From contig JANTGM010000003.1 of assembly GCA_024762925.1 (NCBI GenBank), positions 1 through 64,000 on the forward strand: a stretch of 64,000 nt of DNA. The letters run 5' to 3'. A model generated the notes under the pieces. The model was not told where the DNA came from. It searched no databases and worked only from the letters and a program-made list of their open reading frames with translations. Shown here piece by piece: positions 6,491 to 15,899 of this stretch; the first letter of the stretch is position 1; each line of letters opens with the position of its first letter. The position numbers and the translations under genes are program-made. This stretch comes from Kofleriaceae bacterium (GTDB lineage Bacteria; Myxococcota_A; Polyangia; Haliangiales; Haliangiaceae).

Positions 6491-9382
6491 CTACGGAGCG
6501 CTCGGCGCCTTTGGAAGAGGCTCAATGATTCGCTCTTGCACCGTCGTGTGCACCTTGCGAACCACGAACTCCACACGCCTATTGGTTTGCATGGCTTCTT
6601 CACTATCGCCCTCAACCAGCGGAACGGTTTCGCCGAGGCCCTTGCTCGTGATCTTGTCAGCAGGCATGCCCAAGTCGATCATTTCGTGGCGAACTCGATC
6701 CGCGCGCCGACGGCTAAGACTCATGTTGAAGTCTTCTGGTCCCCGCGTATCCGCATGACCCTCTACAGACATGACGCCCCATTCTGGGTGCTGCAGGTAG
6801 AGTGTAATGATGGCACGAAGTGCTTTGCGCCCTTTGCGTTTCACGCGAGCGCGGTTCTTGTCAAAGAGCACTTTCTCACTCAACACGACACGATCTTCGA
6901 CCATCGCAATGATGCCTTCATCGGGGCAGCCATCTTCGTCGTTGATGCCGTTGACGATTTCTGCGCGAAGAGGACAGGCATCGTCTACATCCAGAATGCC
7001 ATCGCGATCGTTATCGGGATCGGGGCAGCCATCTTTGTCTTCGAAGTCATCCATATCTTCGGGTTCGGTTGGGCAACCATCATCGGGGTTCAAGATGCCA
7101 TCGCTATCGCTGTCTTTGGGCTCAGGTGCAGGCGCGGGTTTTGGAGTCACTTTGGCAACGGGGCTTGGGGGGAGGACTGTGGCAATCTTTGTTGCCGGCT
7201 GAGGTCGATAGAAAATGCCGAAGAGACCTCGAAGGGCAGGAGTTCCATAGCCACGGCCAATGCCCGCTCCAACCGCGGCCTGGACTTGATAGGGGCCCCA
7301 GAGGGCCGCCCGCAGTCCCAGTAGCGCCTCAGCGGGTGAGTTCTCTGCGGTGGCATCTGTGAGGGCGCTACGGGTGTACGCCTCAGCCAAGAGCCAAGCG
7401 CGGCGGTCCATCACCTCGAATTGTGCGCCAGCCCCTGCGGTGAGTTCATCACCAATGGTGAGTGCGTCCAAGGTCATGGTCTCACGAAGATGCACACCAA
7501 AGTTCAGGGAAATACTTGCGGGCCCACGTTGCCATCCTGCCACCACTTGTGGGGCAGCGCTGATGCCTTCCTCGCCATAGAGTGCATTGCTATTCCCTGC
7601 TGGCAGAGTCGCGGCGATGGAGGCGGCGAGACGCATGTTGCCTTTGCAGAAGAGGCCTGCCTTGGCAGTGAGTCGAACATCTCCAAGACTTGCAGAATTC
7701 AGATCGGGAGAGTTCTGAAGCAAGTCTCCCTGGCCATCTTGACTGAGAACCATCGGCAGCGCGACGCCGACTTCGAGACGATCAAAGAGGCCTATGGCCG
7801 CGGTGAGGTAAGCGCCACGGCGACCGGAAACCACCACGCCATTCATGAGTGCATCGCCTGTATCGGGATCTCGCAAGACTAGTGGCTCGCTGACAATATT
7901 CAGTGAAGCACCGAGGTTTACCGTCCAAGCGGGAAGCACGCTGGCACTCTCTTGGCTCAAGTAGCTCGTGGAAGAGGTGCCCGGTTTGAAAATCTCCGTG
8001 TCGAACCCCTGAGCTCTTGCGATTTGAGAGAAACTCGTAGATATCAAGAGCACTGCGACATAGGGGATCCCCTGCTTTCGCTGTCGCAATCCGAGTACTA
8101 GCGCAAGTAGAAAGAGGGCAGTGAGTCCCTGAGAACCGCCACTCGTATTGCAGCCTCCACCACCGAGGATTCCATCAGGGCCTGCATCGAGGCCAACACC
8201 ACCATCATCGTCGATGGGGCCCGCATCTCCTGGTCCTGCATCGCTAGGCCCAGCATCAGGGCCAACGTTGCAACCTTCAATCACAAGATTGAAGCAGCCC
8301 GAGGCCTCATCGCAGCCGTCCGCGGTACAAGGATCGCCATCAGAACAATTCACTGGATAGCCACCACACGCACCGCCAGTGCAGGTGTCCTCATCCGTGC
8401 ACGCATTGTTGTCATCACAGAGCGCGTTGTCGGGAAGTGGTGCCCCCCCGATGCAAGAGCCATCGGTACAAGTGCCACCGGCAATGCAACCGCCAGCGCT
8501 ACCGCAGCCGATGCCGTTTGCTACCGGTGACCCCGAGCAACCTCCAAGTGCATCACAACTATCGGTCTCCGTGCATTCATTGCCGTCATCACACACCTCG
8601 CCGGGGGTGAGCACGTTGGAGCATGTGTCGCCGAGTTCGTCGCAGCCATCGGTCGTGCACGGATTGCTGTCGCTGCAATTCGCCTCGCCCTCACAGTTAC
8701 CGTCGATCGTGCACGCCTCGGCGATTGTGCAGAAGAACGCATCTGTGCAGGGACTATCTACGAGGATGTCGTTAATGCAACCGAGAATCGCGTCACAGCT
8801 GTCCGCGGTGCAGTCACTGCCATCGCTGCAATCCACGGGGTCGGCTCCAACGCAAGTACCGCTAGCGTTGCATGTGCTGCTGTCTGTGCAGGCATCGAGA
8901 TCATCGCAGGTTGCACCTGGCGCCAATGGAACACTGTCACAGGTGTTGGCATCTTCGTCGCAACTGTCCTCGGTACAGGCATCGCCATCATCGCAGTTGG
9001 GAATGCCTCCACCACAAACTCCAGCGGCGCTGCAGGTGCTTCCGGTCGTGCAAAAGAGGCCATCGTCGCAGAGTGTGCCGACAGGCAGTTGGGCGTTTTC
9101 GCAAAGCCCAGCTTGGCAGGTATCCGCGGTACACGCGTTGCCATCGGAGCTGCAAGGAGTGCCATCGGCGGCAAGTGCTTGCAGTTCACAAGCAACGTCT
9201 TGGCCGACCTGCACGCAGAGCTCCACGGTGCACGGGTCGTCATCGGTGTCGCAGGCAAGACCAATGCTGCCTCCATTGCATTCAATGATCGCTTGTTGTG
9301 CTTGGCCTACGGAACTTGGTGATGACGTACAGCCAGCGAAGAGCCAGCCAAGTAGAGCGATGAGCTTGAAAGGGCGGGCCAT
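6491..9382 (-). CDS. Cys-rich lipoprotein fused to OmpA-family porin-like protein
   Basis: One open frame of 963 residues with the features of two exported proteins. The start at 9382 has an AGGGGCAGG site and a lipobox (LFAGC, Cys 18). Residues about 30-365 carry repeated Cys-rich 'DGxxCTxDxC' modules, followed by a PDAG-type linker. Residues 408-438 resemble a MYXO-CTERM sorting segment: GGGGC (Cys 411), a hydrophobic stretch and RQRKQ. Directly after this come a second signal-like segment ending in ARAQG (about 440-460), a beta-barrel-like region, thrombospondin type 3 Ca-binding repeats (DSDSDGILNPDDGCP) and a C-terminal OmpA peptidoglycan-binding domain (VEGHADTRG, NRRVEFVV). It sits 28 bases downstream of the TldE-like gene and is probably in the same operon. 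A natural fusion and a lost stop codon both remain possible. Confidence 0.85.
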   Translation of the reverse strand: MARPFKLIALLGWLFAGCTSSPSSVGQAQQAIIECNGGSIGLACDTDDDPCTVELCVQVGQDVACELQALAADGTPCSSDGNACTADTCQAGLCENAQLPVGTLCDDGLFCTTGSTCSAAGVCGGGIPNCDDGDACTEDSCDEDANTCDSVPLAPGATCDDLDACTDSSTCNASGTCVGADPVDCSDGSDCTADSCDAILGCINDILVDSPCTDAFFCTIAEACTIDGNCEGEANCSDSNPCTTDGCDELGDTCSNVLTPGEVCDDGNECTETDSCDALGGCSGSPVANGIGCGSAGGCIAGGTCTDGSCIGGAPLPDNALCDDNNACTDEDTCTGGACGGYPVNCSDGDPCTADGCDEASGCFNLVIEGCNVGPDAGPSDAGPGDAGPIDDDGGVGLDAGPDGILGGGGCNTSGGSQGLTALFLLALVLGLRQRKQGIPYVAVLLISTSFSQIARAQGFDTEIFKPGTSSTSYLSQESASVLPAWTVNLGASLNIVSEPLVLRDPDTGDALMNGVVVSGRRGAYLTAAIGLFDRLEVGVALPMVLSQDGQGDLLQNSPDLNSASLGDVRLTAKAGLFCKGNMRLAASIAATLPAGNSNALYGEEGISAAPQVVAGWQRGPASISLNFGVHLRETMTLDALTIGDELTAGAGAQFEVMDRRAWLLAEAYTRSALTDATAENSPAEALLGLRAALWGPYQVQAAVGAGIGRGYGTPALRGLFGIFYRPQPATKIATVLPPSPVAKVTPKPAPAPEPKDSDSDGILNPDDGCPTEPEDMDDFEDKDGCPDPDNDRDGILDVDDACPLRAEIVNGINDEDGCPDEGIIAMVEDRVVLSEKVLFDKNRARVKRKGRKALRAIITLYLQHPEWGVMSVEGHADTRGPEDFNMSLSRRRADRVRHEMIDLGMPADKITSKGLGETVPLVEGDSEEAMQTNRRVEFVVRKVHTTVQERIIEPLPKAPSAP

Positions 9383-9410
9383 AGTCCTGCCCCTAAGGAT
9401 ACTCCGTACA

Positions 9411-11240
9411 CTACGGTGCGGGAAGCAAAGGGGGCGGTCGCAATCCGTACTTGCTTGCTTTGAGGTCGAGTTCACGGAATAGCAAATCGGGGGTGGTTAT
9501 AGAACTCTCGATGCCAGCAGAGGGAACCCGTCCTGGTCCCGCACCGGCAATCAGCTTAAAGAAGGGACTATCGGTTGTTGCAAGAAAATTCTTGAGCGTC
9601 TTCTTCTTTCCAACACCTATCACATCTCTCCACGCTCGCATGTCAACTGGCTCAAGCTGTACACCACGAACTAGCTCTTCACGTCCATCTAGGTAGAGAC
9701 GGTAGGCCAAGGTAGCAGGGGGTGGGGCCTGGGGATTCATCGACTGAAGAAGCTGAACTTTCGCGATGCGGCTAATCTCTGTATTGGAGGTTATCTCGAC
9801 GTCGTTGAACTGCTTGATGATGATAGCGAAAGGCAGCCCCTGCGATTTAGCCTCTGCGAGTAGCTTTTTGCGAAGCAGCTTTCTCGACTGCGCCTTCTTG
9901 CCGCTAACGCTGAGATTCGTTGCAGAGCCACGGTAGACGCCACCGGGAATTTGAAGACGCGCGTGACCATTGCTACCCGATTGATCGGGGCTTGGCGTCC
10001 GGCTCATTAAGAGTTCTTCTAGTTTTCCATCTTTGATGACCTGCACGCGTTTTGGTGCCACGCCCTCATCGTCAAACTTGTAACCACCTATGACAAACCG
10101 ATTGTTGACGGAGCTGGTGGTTGGATCGTCGACAACGGTTAGCAAGTCGGAGATGACCCTCAACCCCTTGCGGCCCGCGAGCTTGCCTGCGACCAGAGCG
10201 TCGCTGCTGGCAATGCCGACCGGTGGTGGTGTTCCAGAGAGGTGCGGAGCCAGAGAGTGGCGCACAATTCCAACAGCACCTTCGTCTTCGAAAAGAACGG
10301 GGCCTGTGTAGTTGTCGACGAGTGGTGCTTTGCGCATGGTATCGAGCTGCTTGCTCATCGCGTCGATTTGCGCTTCGATCTCCGAGTCGCTCGGCAGGCC
10401 TTGTCGGCTTCGCGCATAGCGGCTGTAGTAAAGGGCAATCTCTTGGCCGTCCTCAGCCTGGGCCGTTGCGACAATCAGGATTCCCTCAACGCGTCGCGTG
10501 TCAGTGGCATTGGTGCCCTCGCTGTTTAGGTACCATCGGTTTTCAAGAAAGCTCGTGAGTCCGACGTGTGAGTCGCGAACGAAGTCGTACTTGCGAAACG
10601 CGCTGCTTAGCTTCTTTGCTCGCTCACCCAACTCGTCGTTGGTCTCGAGTTTCGGCACCCGGACCGGAGTTTCTGTGACGACAGGAGCGGCCTTGGTGTA
10701 GCTGGCGATCTTGCTCTCGCCGCCGGAAACGCCTGATGCCATGGCCTCGCTCTTCGCTCGCCACTGGGCGATTGCTTCTTTGTATGCGCCATCGGTGGCA
10801 AGCCAGGCCGAGCGTCGCGCACGTGCTGGAGAGGCTTCGAGTGCGAGCCCAATGTTGGTTATGCCATCAAGCCCTTCACGTTGCGATGGCACAAAGTTCG
10901 AGTTGTCTTTCTCGTAGGAGCCGATGTGCACATGCGCTTCGAGGCCCGTGAAGTCACGATTCTGATCATCGGTGATGGAGCCAAGACTTGCCACAACGTC
11001 GTGCACATCCACTTCGGTGAGTTTGTAGCCGATGAAGTACGGAGCTGGGGCGCCGGGGATGCGCATGCTCGACATGGCGCGCTCAAGTTCGGCACCAACT
11101 GCATCGAGAATCTCTGGTGTCACCGATGTGGAAAGCGGGGCTGATGGGGGAGCCGCGATGCGTTTGGCATGAGCATTGGGGCCAGTGGCAAGAAGCGACA
11201 ACAGGGCGATCGCAGAAGTTGTTACAAAGGGGCGAAACAT
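9411..11240 (-). CDS. Exported TldD/PmbA-family protein lacking metal ligands (TldE-like)
   Basis: A 609-residue secreted protein with a classical signal peptide cleaved after AHA (about residue 25). Overall sequence and order of conserved blocks match its upstream neighbour and the TldD/PmbA family (for example YRLYLDGREELVRGV near the C-terminus). At the position of the neighbour's HEIFGH, this protein has HSLAPH (338-343), so the catalytic Glu is missing. The C-terminal Cys found in the neighbour is also absent. By analogy with TldE, the non-catalytic half of the TldD/TldE heterodimer, it is probably a structural partner. Its ATG overlaps the stop of the upstream gene in a TAATG, indicating coupled translation. 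Confidence 0.88.
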   Translation of the reverse strand: MFRPFVTTSAIALLSLLATGPNAHAKRIAAPPSAPLSTSVTPEILDAVGAELERAMSSMRIPGAPAPYFIGYKLTEVDVHDVVASLGSITDDQNRDFTGLEAHVHIGSYEKDNSNFVPSQREGLDGITNIGLALEASPARARRSAWLATDGAYKEAIAQWRAKSEAMASGVSGGESKIASYTKAAPVVTETPVRVPKLETNDELGERAKKLSSAFRKYDFVRDSHVGLTSFLENRWYLNSEGTNATDTRRVEGILIVATAQAEDGQEIALYYSRYARSRQGLPSDSEIEAQIDAMSKQLDTMRKAPLVDNYTGPVLFEDEGAVGIVRHSLAPHLSGTPPPVGIASSDALVAGKLAGRKGLRVISDLLTVVDDPTTSSVNNRFVIGGYKFDDEGVAPKRVQVIKDGKLEELLMSRTPSPDQSGSNGHARLQIPGGVYRGSATNLSVSGKKAQSRKLLRKKLLAEAKSQGLPFAIIIKQFNDVEITSNTEISRIAKVQLLQSMNPQAPPPATLAYRLYLDGREELVRGVQLEPVDMRAWRDVIGVGKKKTLKNFLATTDSPFFKLIAGAGPGRVPSAGIESSITTPDLLFRELDLKASKYGLRPPPLLPAP

Positions 11241-13048
11241 TACTGAGCTCCTGATACGTGAGCGGAAATCGAAGGTGGTGGCAGCACGGGATCCGAATTA
11301 TTCGGTTCGAAGCCTCTCTCGACTTCTAAGGTTTTTACCAAGAGGCTAGGCGCTGAGGCCGAGACGGGAACCCAGCCGGATTCCGCCCCACACATGCCAT
11401 TAAAGGTTTCGAGTGGGCGCCCTGCCGCGACTACACTATCTAGTACCGAAAGCGGCAAGCCACTTAGATCGACTCCCCGTACCAGTTCTTTGCGGCCATC
11501 GAGATAGACTCGATATGACATTGTGGGCTGCACTTTGAAAACCTGTGCACTGCGAGTTGAAGTGTTTGTGTAGCCGCCGCTGATGTCAGAAATGACCATG
11601 CCAAACTCTTTGCCCTGCGCCTTCGCTTCTGCGATGAGGGCTTTGTAGAGTTCTTCTTTGTCGACAGATTCGGAGGCTTCTGCTACCAGGTTGCCCTGCC
11701 TGGCGACAGGAGGCAGTCCTGCCTCGGCGCGACCGTGGCCATTTGATGAGGAAAAGCCCTCAATGGGGGAACGCCCCATGACGAAGCCCTTGAGCACTCC
11801 CTTGTCCACGAGCGAAACGTGCTGCGCTCGGACTCCTTCGTCATCGAAGTGGAAAAAGCCGTTGAGGTAGATGCCGTTGAGTTTGCGGATCCTTGGGTCA
11901 TCGTAGACGGTGAGCCACTCGGGCATAATGCGCTTGCCGATCTTCTCGGTGAAGGTCTTGCCAAATGTGGGGTTCTTTTGACGATGTCCCTCGATTCGGT
12001 GGCCAAAGATCTCGTGAAAGAAGACTGCTGTGGCTCGTCCTTCGAGAATGATGGGACCAGCCCAGGGCGTCACGATGGGGGCCTTGTGCAAGTCGTCGAG
12101 GTCCTTTGTAATGACGCCGAGGAGACGGTTTTGCTCTTCGACATCAGGCAGCCCGGATACTGTTGGGGCGAAGCGCTGCTCAAGTCGGCTTAGCGGCATG
12201 CCATCGTCGGCCTTCACGCCAACGTTGAGTTCTAACCGTGCGGTCGTCCAGCTCTTTTGAATGGTGCTGCCTTCCGAGTTGACGTAGTACACGGTGTTGA
12301 CTTCGGCGTAGACCCGGCAAGAACCGCGTGTCGCAACACCCTTCATAGCTCCCTTGGAACAATCGCGCATCCGCTGTTCCCAATCGCCTCGATTCCAGTC
12401 AAGTGACGCAATGGGTTGAATGAACGTCTCGGCTTTCTCGTGGGAGAAATCGGGCGGGAGTTCTTTGGCACCGCCGATTTGCGCCTCGGTCATCACGATG
12501 CGGGTGGTGAGTGCCGCTTCGCGGAAGCGCTTATCGGTTTCGAGCCAGAGATGATGGGATATAGCTTTGGGATCTTCGCCCTTCGGAACAATTCCTAGGT
12601 GCTGAAACCCTGTGAATCGAGCGATCTGCGGGTCTTGAATGGGGTGGCGATTGTCGATCTTTGGACTGCCTACCCGCACTTCAACGTTGAGAGCTCGGTG
12701 GGTTTCGTTTGCGTCGACGGTTAGGGCACCTGCTTCCGCGCCCAGCGCGATGACCTGCTTGTCGTGAATCGTGTAGGCAAGAAAGTAGGCGGGGGCAGGG
12801 GATGCCTTGAACGTCTTCATCCAGCGTGCGTTCTCTTTCGCCATGATACCTAGCAACGGCGATGCTGCGGATGGATCATGTCCATCCAGCGGCTCTATCA
12901 ATTCTGCGTTCACTTCAACAGGAACTGCAGGAACAACAGGCTTGTCGGCGATCTCTGGAGTTGGGGTTGAGCTAGGCTTGGGACAACCTGCTAGGAGCAA
13001 GCCCGAAAGCAGCACAGTGGCAGCCAAACCGCCAATTTTGCGAAACAT
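11240..13048 (-). CDS. TldD-like metalloprotease lipoprotein
   Basis: A 602-residue lipoprotein (lipobox LLAGC, Cys 22) of the TldD/PmbA family. The zinc motif HEIFGH is intact (His 355, Glu 356, His 360). A Cys in NGMCG (about 553), followed by WVPVSASAPSLLV, is where TldD proteins supply a further ligand. TldD with TldE degrades unstructured peptides in the cytoplasm; here the enzyme is predicted to act on the periplasmic or outer-membrane side. It is the first gene of a leftward set with the TldE-like and OmpA-like genes. The ATG at 13048 (MFRKIGG) is preferred over a TTG two codons upstream. Confidence 0.9.
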   Translation of the reverse strand: MFRKIGGLAATVLLSGLLLAGCPKPSSTPTPEIADKPVVPAVPVEVNAELIEPLDGHDPSAASPLLGIMAKENARWMKTFKASPAPAYFLAYTIHDKQVIALGAEAGALTVDANETHRALNVEVRVGSPKIDNRHPIQDPQIARFTGFQHLGIVPKGEDPKAISHHLWLETDKRFREAALTTRIVMTEAQIGGAKELPPDFSHEKAETFIQPIASLDWNRGDWEQRMRDCSKGAMKGVATRGSCRVYAEVNTVYYVNSEGSTIQKSWTTARLELNVGVKADDGMPLSRLEQRFAPTVSGLPDVEEQNRLLGVITKDLDDLHKAPIVTPWAGPIILEGRATAVFFHEIFGHRIEGHRQKNPTFGKTFTEKIGKRIMPEWLTVYDDPRIRKLNGIYLNGFFHFDDEGVRAQHVSLVDKGVLKGFVMGRSPIEGFSSSNGHGRAEAGLPPVARQGNLVAEASESVDKEELYKALIAEAKAQGKEFGMVISDISGGYTNTSTRSAQVFKVQPTMSYRVYLDGRKELVRGVDLSGLPLSVLDSVVAAGRPLETFNGMCGAESGWVPVSASAPSLLVKTLEVERGFEPNNSDPVLPPPSISAHVSGAQ

Positions 13049-13166
13049 CCCCAAAGGGTAGGCGAGCTTGGCGTACTGTGCAACACGAGCCCTGACAGGC
13101 TGCTCCTGCGTGGCATAATTCGGTCTTTGGGAAGCGAGGCTTGCGGAAACCTAGGGTGGCCCGACA

Positions 13167-13538
13167 ATGACTAAGGACGAGTACAACGAGTTTTGCCGCG
13201 GGCTTCGCGCGACAAGCCATGTCGTACAGTGGGGCGGAGCTGACGTATGGAAGGTCGCAGACAAGGTCTTTGCCATTGCTGGCTGGAACGGCACCACAGA
13301 AACGCTTGGTATCACCTTCAAGGTCTCTCCAATGGACTACGCGAGCCTAGCTGACCAGCCGGGAATTCGGCCTGCGCCGTACCTCGCCTCTCGGGGCATG
13401 AAGTGGTTGCAGCACTACGATGCACCTGGTCTGCCTGATGACTTGCTGCGAAGCCACATCGAAGAGTCGCATCGGATTGTTTCCTTGGGACTCAGCAAGA
13501 AAAAGCAGCGCGAGCTGGGGCTCAATCAAGATATGTGA
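13167..13538 (+). CDS. MmcQ/YjbR family protein
   Basis: A 123-residue protein of the MmcQ/YjbR family (CyaY-like fold). Supporting features are an N-terminal helix, the strand pair DVWKVADKVFAIAGW, a TFKVSPMDY stretch, and the C-terminal SHRIVSLGLSKKKQREL helix typical of the family. These proteins are often annotated as DNA-binding, but the biochemical role is not established. The ATG has AGGGTGG about a dozen bases upstream. It stands alone between the divergent TldD-like gene and the YghU-like gene. Confidence 0.85.
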   Translation: MTKDEYNEFCRGLRATSHVVQWGGADVWKVADKVFAIAGWNGTTETLGITFKVSPMDYASLADQPGIRPAPYLASRGMKWLQHYDAPGLPDDLLRSHIEESHRIVSLGLSKKKQRELGLNQDM

Positions 13539-13659
13539 AACCGCTGGGCTGGTGCTTCGGGTCAATCGACCGCGAGCCGTTTTAGCATTTTCTTTCGCGG
13601 CATTGATGTCGAACGCACCACCGACCCATGTCCATCGCAAGGTGCGCTAAGGTCACGTG

Positions 13660-14499
13660 ATGGCTGACTACACGCCCCCGAAGGTTTGGACATGGGATAA
13701 GGAAAACGGTGGTGCGTTTTCGAAGACAAATCGTCCGATTGCTGGAGCCACTCACGAGAAGGAGCTTCCCGTCGGGAAACACCCGCTGCAACTCTACTCG
13801 TTGGCTACACCAAACGGCGTGAAAGTGACGGTGATGTTAGAAGAACTCTTAGCTCTGGGTAAAGGGGGCGCCGAGTACGATGCACACTACATCAGCATCA
13901 ACGACGGCGACCAGTTTGGCAGTGGTTTCGTTGAGATCAATCCAAACTCAAAGATTCCAGCGCTTGTGGACCACACTGGCGATGTGCCGCAGCGAGTGTT
14001 TGAATCTGGGGCGATATTGCTCTACCTGGCAGAAAAATTCGGAGCCTTTCTCCCAACCGAGCATGGGGCGCGCACTGAGTGTCTGTCCTGGCTCTTTTGG
14101 CAGATGGGCAGCGCACCCTACCTAGGAGGAGGCTTTGGCCACTTCTTTTCCTATGCACCTGTGAAGATCGAGTACTGCATCGATCGCTATGCGATGGAGA
14201 CCAAGCGACAACTTGATGTGCTCGACAAACATCTTGAGAACAATCGCTACATGGTTGGTGACGAATACACCATAGCCGATATGGCGATCTGGCCTTGGTA
14301 TGGGGGGCTTGCTTTGGGCAAGGCGTATAAGGGAGCCGTCGAGTTTCTCTCGATTGACTCATACGAGCACGTCATGCGCTGGACCAACGAAGTTGCCGAG
14401 CGCCCAGCGGTTGTCCGCGGAAGCCGTGTGAATCGCACTTGGGGCCCCGAGGAGGAGCAACTCCGAGAACGCCACGACGCTATCGACCTTGACAGCTAA
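13660..14499 (+). CDS. yghU: YghU-type glutathione S-transferase / disulfide-bond oxidoreductase
   Basis: A close match to the YghU/Nu-class GST family over its whole 279 residues. Supporting motifs are KVWTWDKENGGAF, INRP-like NRPIAGATHEKELPVGKH, LYSLATPNGVKVTVMLEE, NPNSKIPAL, VFESGAILLYLAEKFG and the C-terminal GDEYTIADMAIWPWYG. YghU binds two glutathiones and reduces disulfides or organic peroxides in the cytoplasm. The ATG at 13660, one codon after a GTG and with AAGG upstream, gives the standard N-terminus. It is monocistronic and convergent with trhO. Confidence 0.93.
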   Translation: MADYTPPKVWTWDKENGGAFSKTNRPIAGATHEKELPVGKHPLQLYSLATPNGVKVTVMLEELLALGKGGAEYDAHYISINDGDQFGSGFVEINPNSKIPALVDHTGDVPQRVFESGAILLYLAEKFGAFLPTEHGARTECLSWLFWQMGSAPYLGGGFGHFFSYAPVKIEYCIDRYAMETKRQLDVLDKHLENNRYMVGDEYTIADMAIWPWYGGLALGKAYKGAVEFLSIDSYEHVMRWTNEVAERPAVVRGSRVNRTWGPEEEQLRERHDAIDLDS

Positions 14500-14612
14500 G
14501 AGGGTAGACGAGGCATTCGGCTGGCGGTTGCAACGAAGCCCAAAGCGACCTGAGGGGGGCCTAAGGCGCAGGGGTGCGCGATTGTGAGACCTGCTCGCTT
14601 ACGGGGCGCCCG

Positions 14613-15614
14613 CTAGTCGTGAACCGCGTGGCCTTGGCGTCGGCGCTCATCCTCCTTGGCTTGCTCCTTGGCTTTGCGGCGCTGGTACATCTGCTCTTTG
14701 TCCATACCCAGATGGTTCTCACCGCGCGACTCGGCCAGTTTCATTTGGCTAAGGCGCATCTCAAGCGCCTTGCGACGCTCCGGCGTCATCGTGTCCGCGC
14801 AGTATTCGCAGCACACGGCGAAGACGAAGTCCTTGTGTTGACGTTGCTCCACGGAGAGCGGGCTTTGGCAGCCGTGGCAGAGTTCAAACGAGCCCACAGC
14901 CAATCCATGGCCAACGCTCACGCGCCGATCAAAGACGAAACACTCGCCTTGCCACATGCTCTCAGACTCGGGAATCTTCTCAAGGTACTTAAGAATGCCA
15001 CCCTTGAGGTGGTAGACCTCTTCATACCCTTCTTCGAGAAGATGCGACGTAGCTTTTTCGCAGCGGATTCCGCCCGTGCAATACATCGCAACGCGCTTGT
15101 TCTTCTCTGGTGAGAGATTTTCTGATACGTAGGCGGGAAACTCTGTAAACGAAGTGGTGTGCGGATCCACCGCGTTCTGAAAGTGCCCAACGCGCACTTC
15201 GAAGTCATTTCGTGTGTCGATGAGCACCACATCCTCTTGCGAGATAAGATCGTTCCACTCTTCTGGCTCGACATAGGTGCCTACCCGATCGACGGGGCGC
15301 ACGTCATCCACACCCATCGTGACAATTTCCTTGCGGAGCTTGACCTTGAGGCGAAAGAACGGGGCAATGTCGCAGAACGACTCCTTATGCGTGAGTTTAG
15401 CGAGGCCTGGTGTGGCGCGCAGGTAGCGAAGCGTAGCGTCGATGTCCTCACGACTTCCGGCAATGGTGCCGTTGATGCCCTCAGCGGCCAGTAGCAGAGT
15501 GCCTTGAATCTTGTGCTCCTTGCAGAACGCCTTGATTGGCTCGAGTAGGGCTTTGTACTCGGGCAAGTCGACAAAATGGTAGAGGGCCGCAACGACGAAA
15601 CGCATGAGGCCCAT
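14613..15614 (-). CDS. trhO: tRNA uridine-34 hydroxylase TrhO (YceA, rhodanese-like)
   Basis: A 333-residue TrhO/YceA protein. An N-terminal acylphosphatase-like domain (AALYHFVDL, LLLAAEGINGTIAG) precedes a rhodanese domain with VLIDTRNDFEV and the active-site loop MYCTGGIRC (Cys 179 and Cys 185). A C-terminal Cys-containing segment (CHGC, CCEYCADTMTPERR) and a very basic, charged tail follow. TrhO makes 5-hydroxyuridine at the wobble position of tRNA with O2 as oxygen source. Either of two in-frame ATGs (15614 or 15605) could be the start. It is convergent with the yghU-like gene. Confidence 0.93.
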   Translation of the reverse strand: MGLMRFVVAALYHFVDLPEYKALLEPIKAFCKEHKIQGTLLLAAEGINGTIAGSREDIDATLRYLRATPGLAKLTHKESFCDIAPFFRLKVKLRKEIVTMGVDDVRPVDRVGTYVEPEEWNDLISQEDVVLIDTRNDFEVRVGHFQNAVDPHTTSFTEFPAYVSENLSPEKNKRVAMYCTGGIRCEKATSHLLEEGYEEVYHLKGGILKYLEKIPESESMWQGECFVFDRRVSVGHGLAVGSFELCHGCQSPLSVEQRQHKDFVFAVCCEYCADTMTPERRKALEMRLSQMKLAESRGENHLGMDKEQMYQRRKAKEQAKEDERRRQGHAVHD

Positions 15615-15899
15615 TTATGCTTTTCAAGGGGCTTGAAACAAGCAGAAATCGGATCTCTCGTCGCCAGCGCAGAATTTTCCGGAACGAGTCTGCGATTCCT
15701 CCTGAGCATGCATTCTACCGGGCTCGCAACAGGGCTCTGTCCTGATGCTCCTCTACGGCTCTTCTCGCATCGAACTCAAACAGGATCCGTTCCCACCAAC
15801 GGGTTGCTCACAGACTCGTCGATCGTCATCGAGGACAAGGTCATGTTGGAAACGGGCAGTGTGGGCAACGGAGTTGCTTGGCCGATGTTGAGCACCTAT
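15615..15899. other. Gene-free stretch upstream of trhO
   Basis: No gene is recognisable here. On the minus strand a short fragment (about 15726-15815) reads RILFEFDARRAVEE before a stop and could be coding debris. It adjoins the phoU remnant and may belong to the same decayed locus. Confidence 0.3.

Noticed and set aside
8379-9482. A 367-codon plus-strand frame opposite the Cys-rich region
   Set aside because: It is antisense to the repeated Cys-rich modules. Its Ser/Gln/Pro-rich, low-complexity translation is the mirror of Cys and Asp codons, and it has no recognisable domain.
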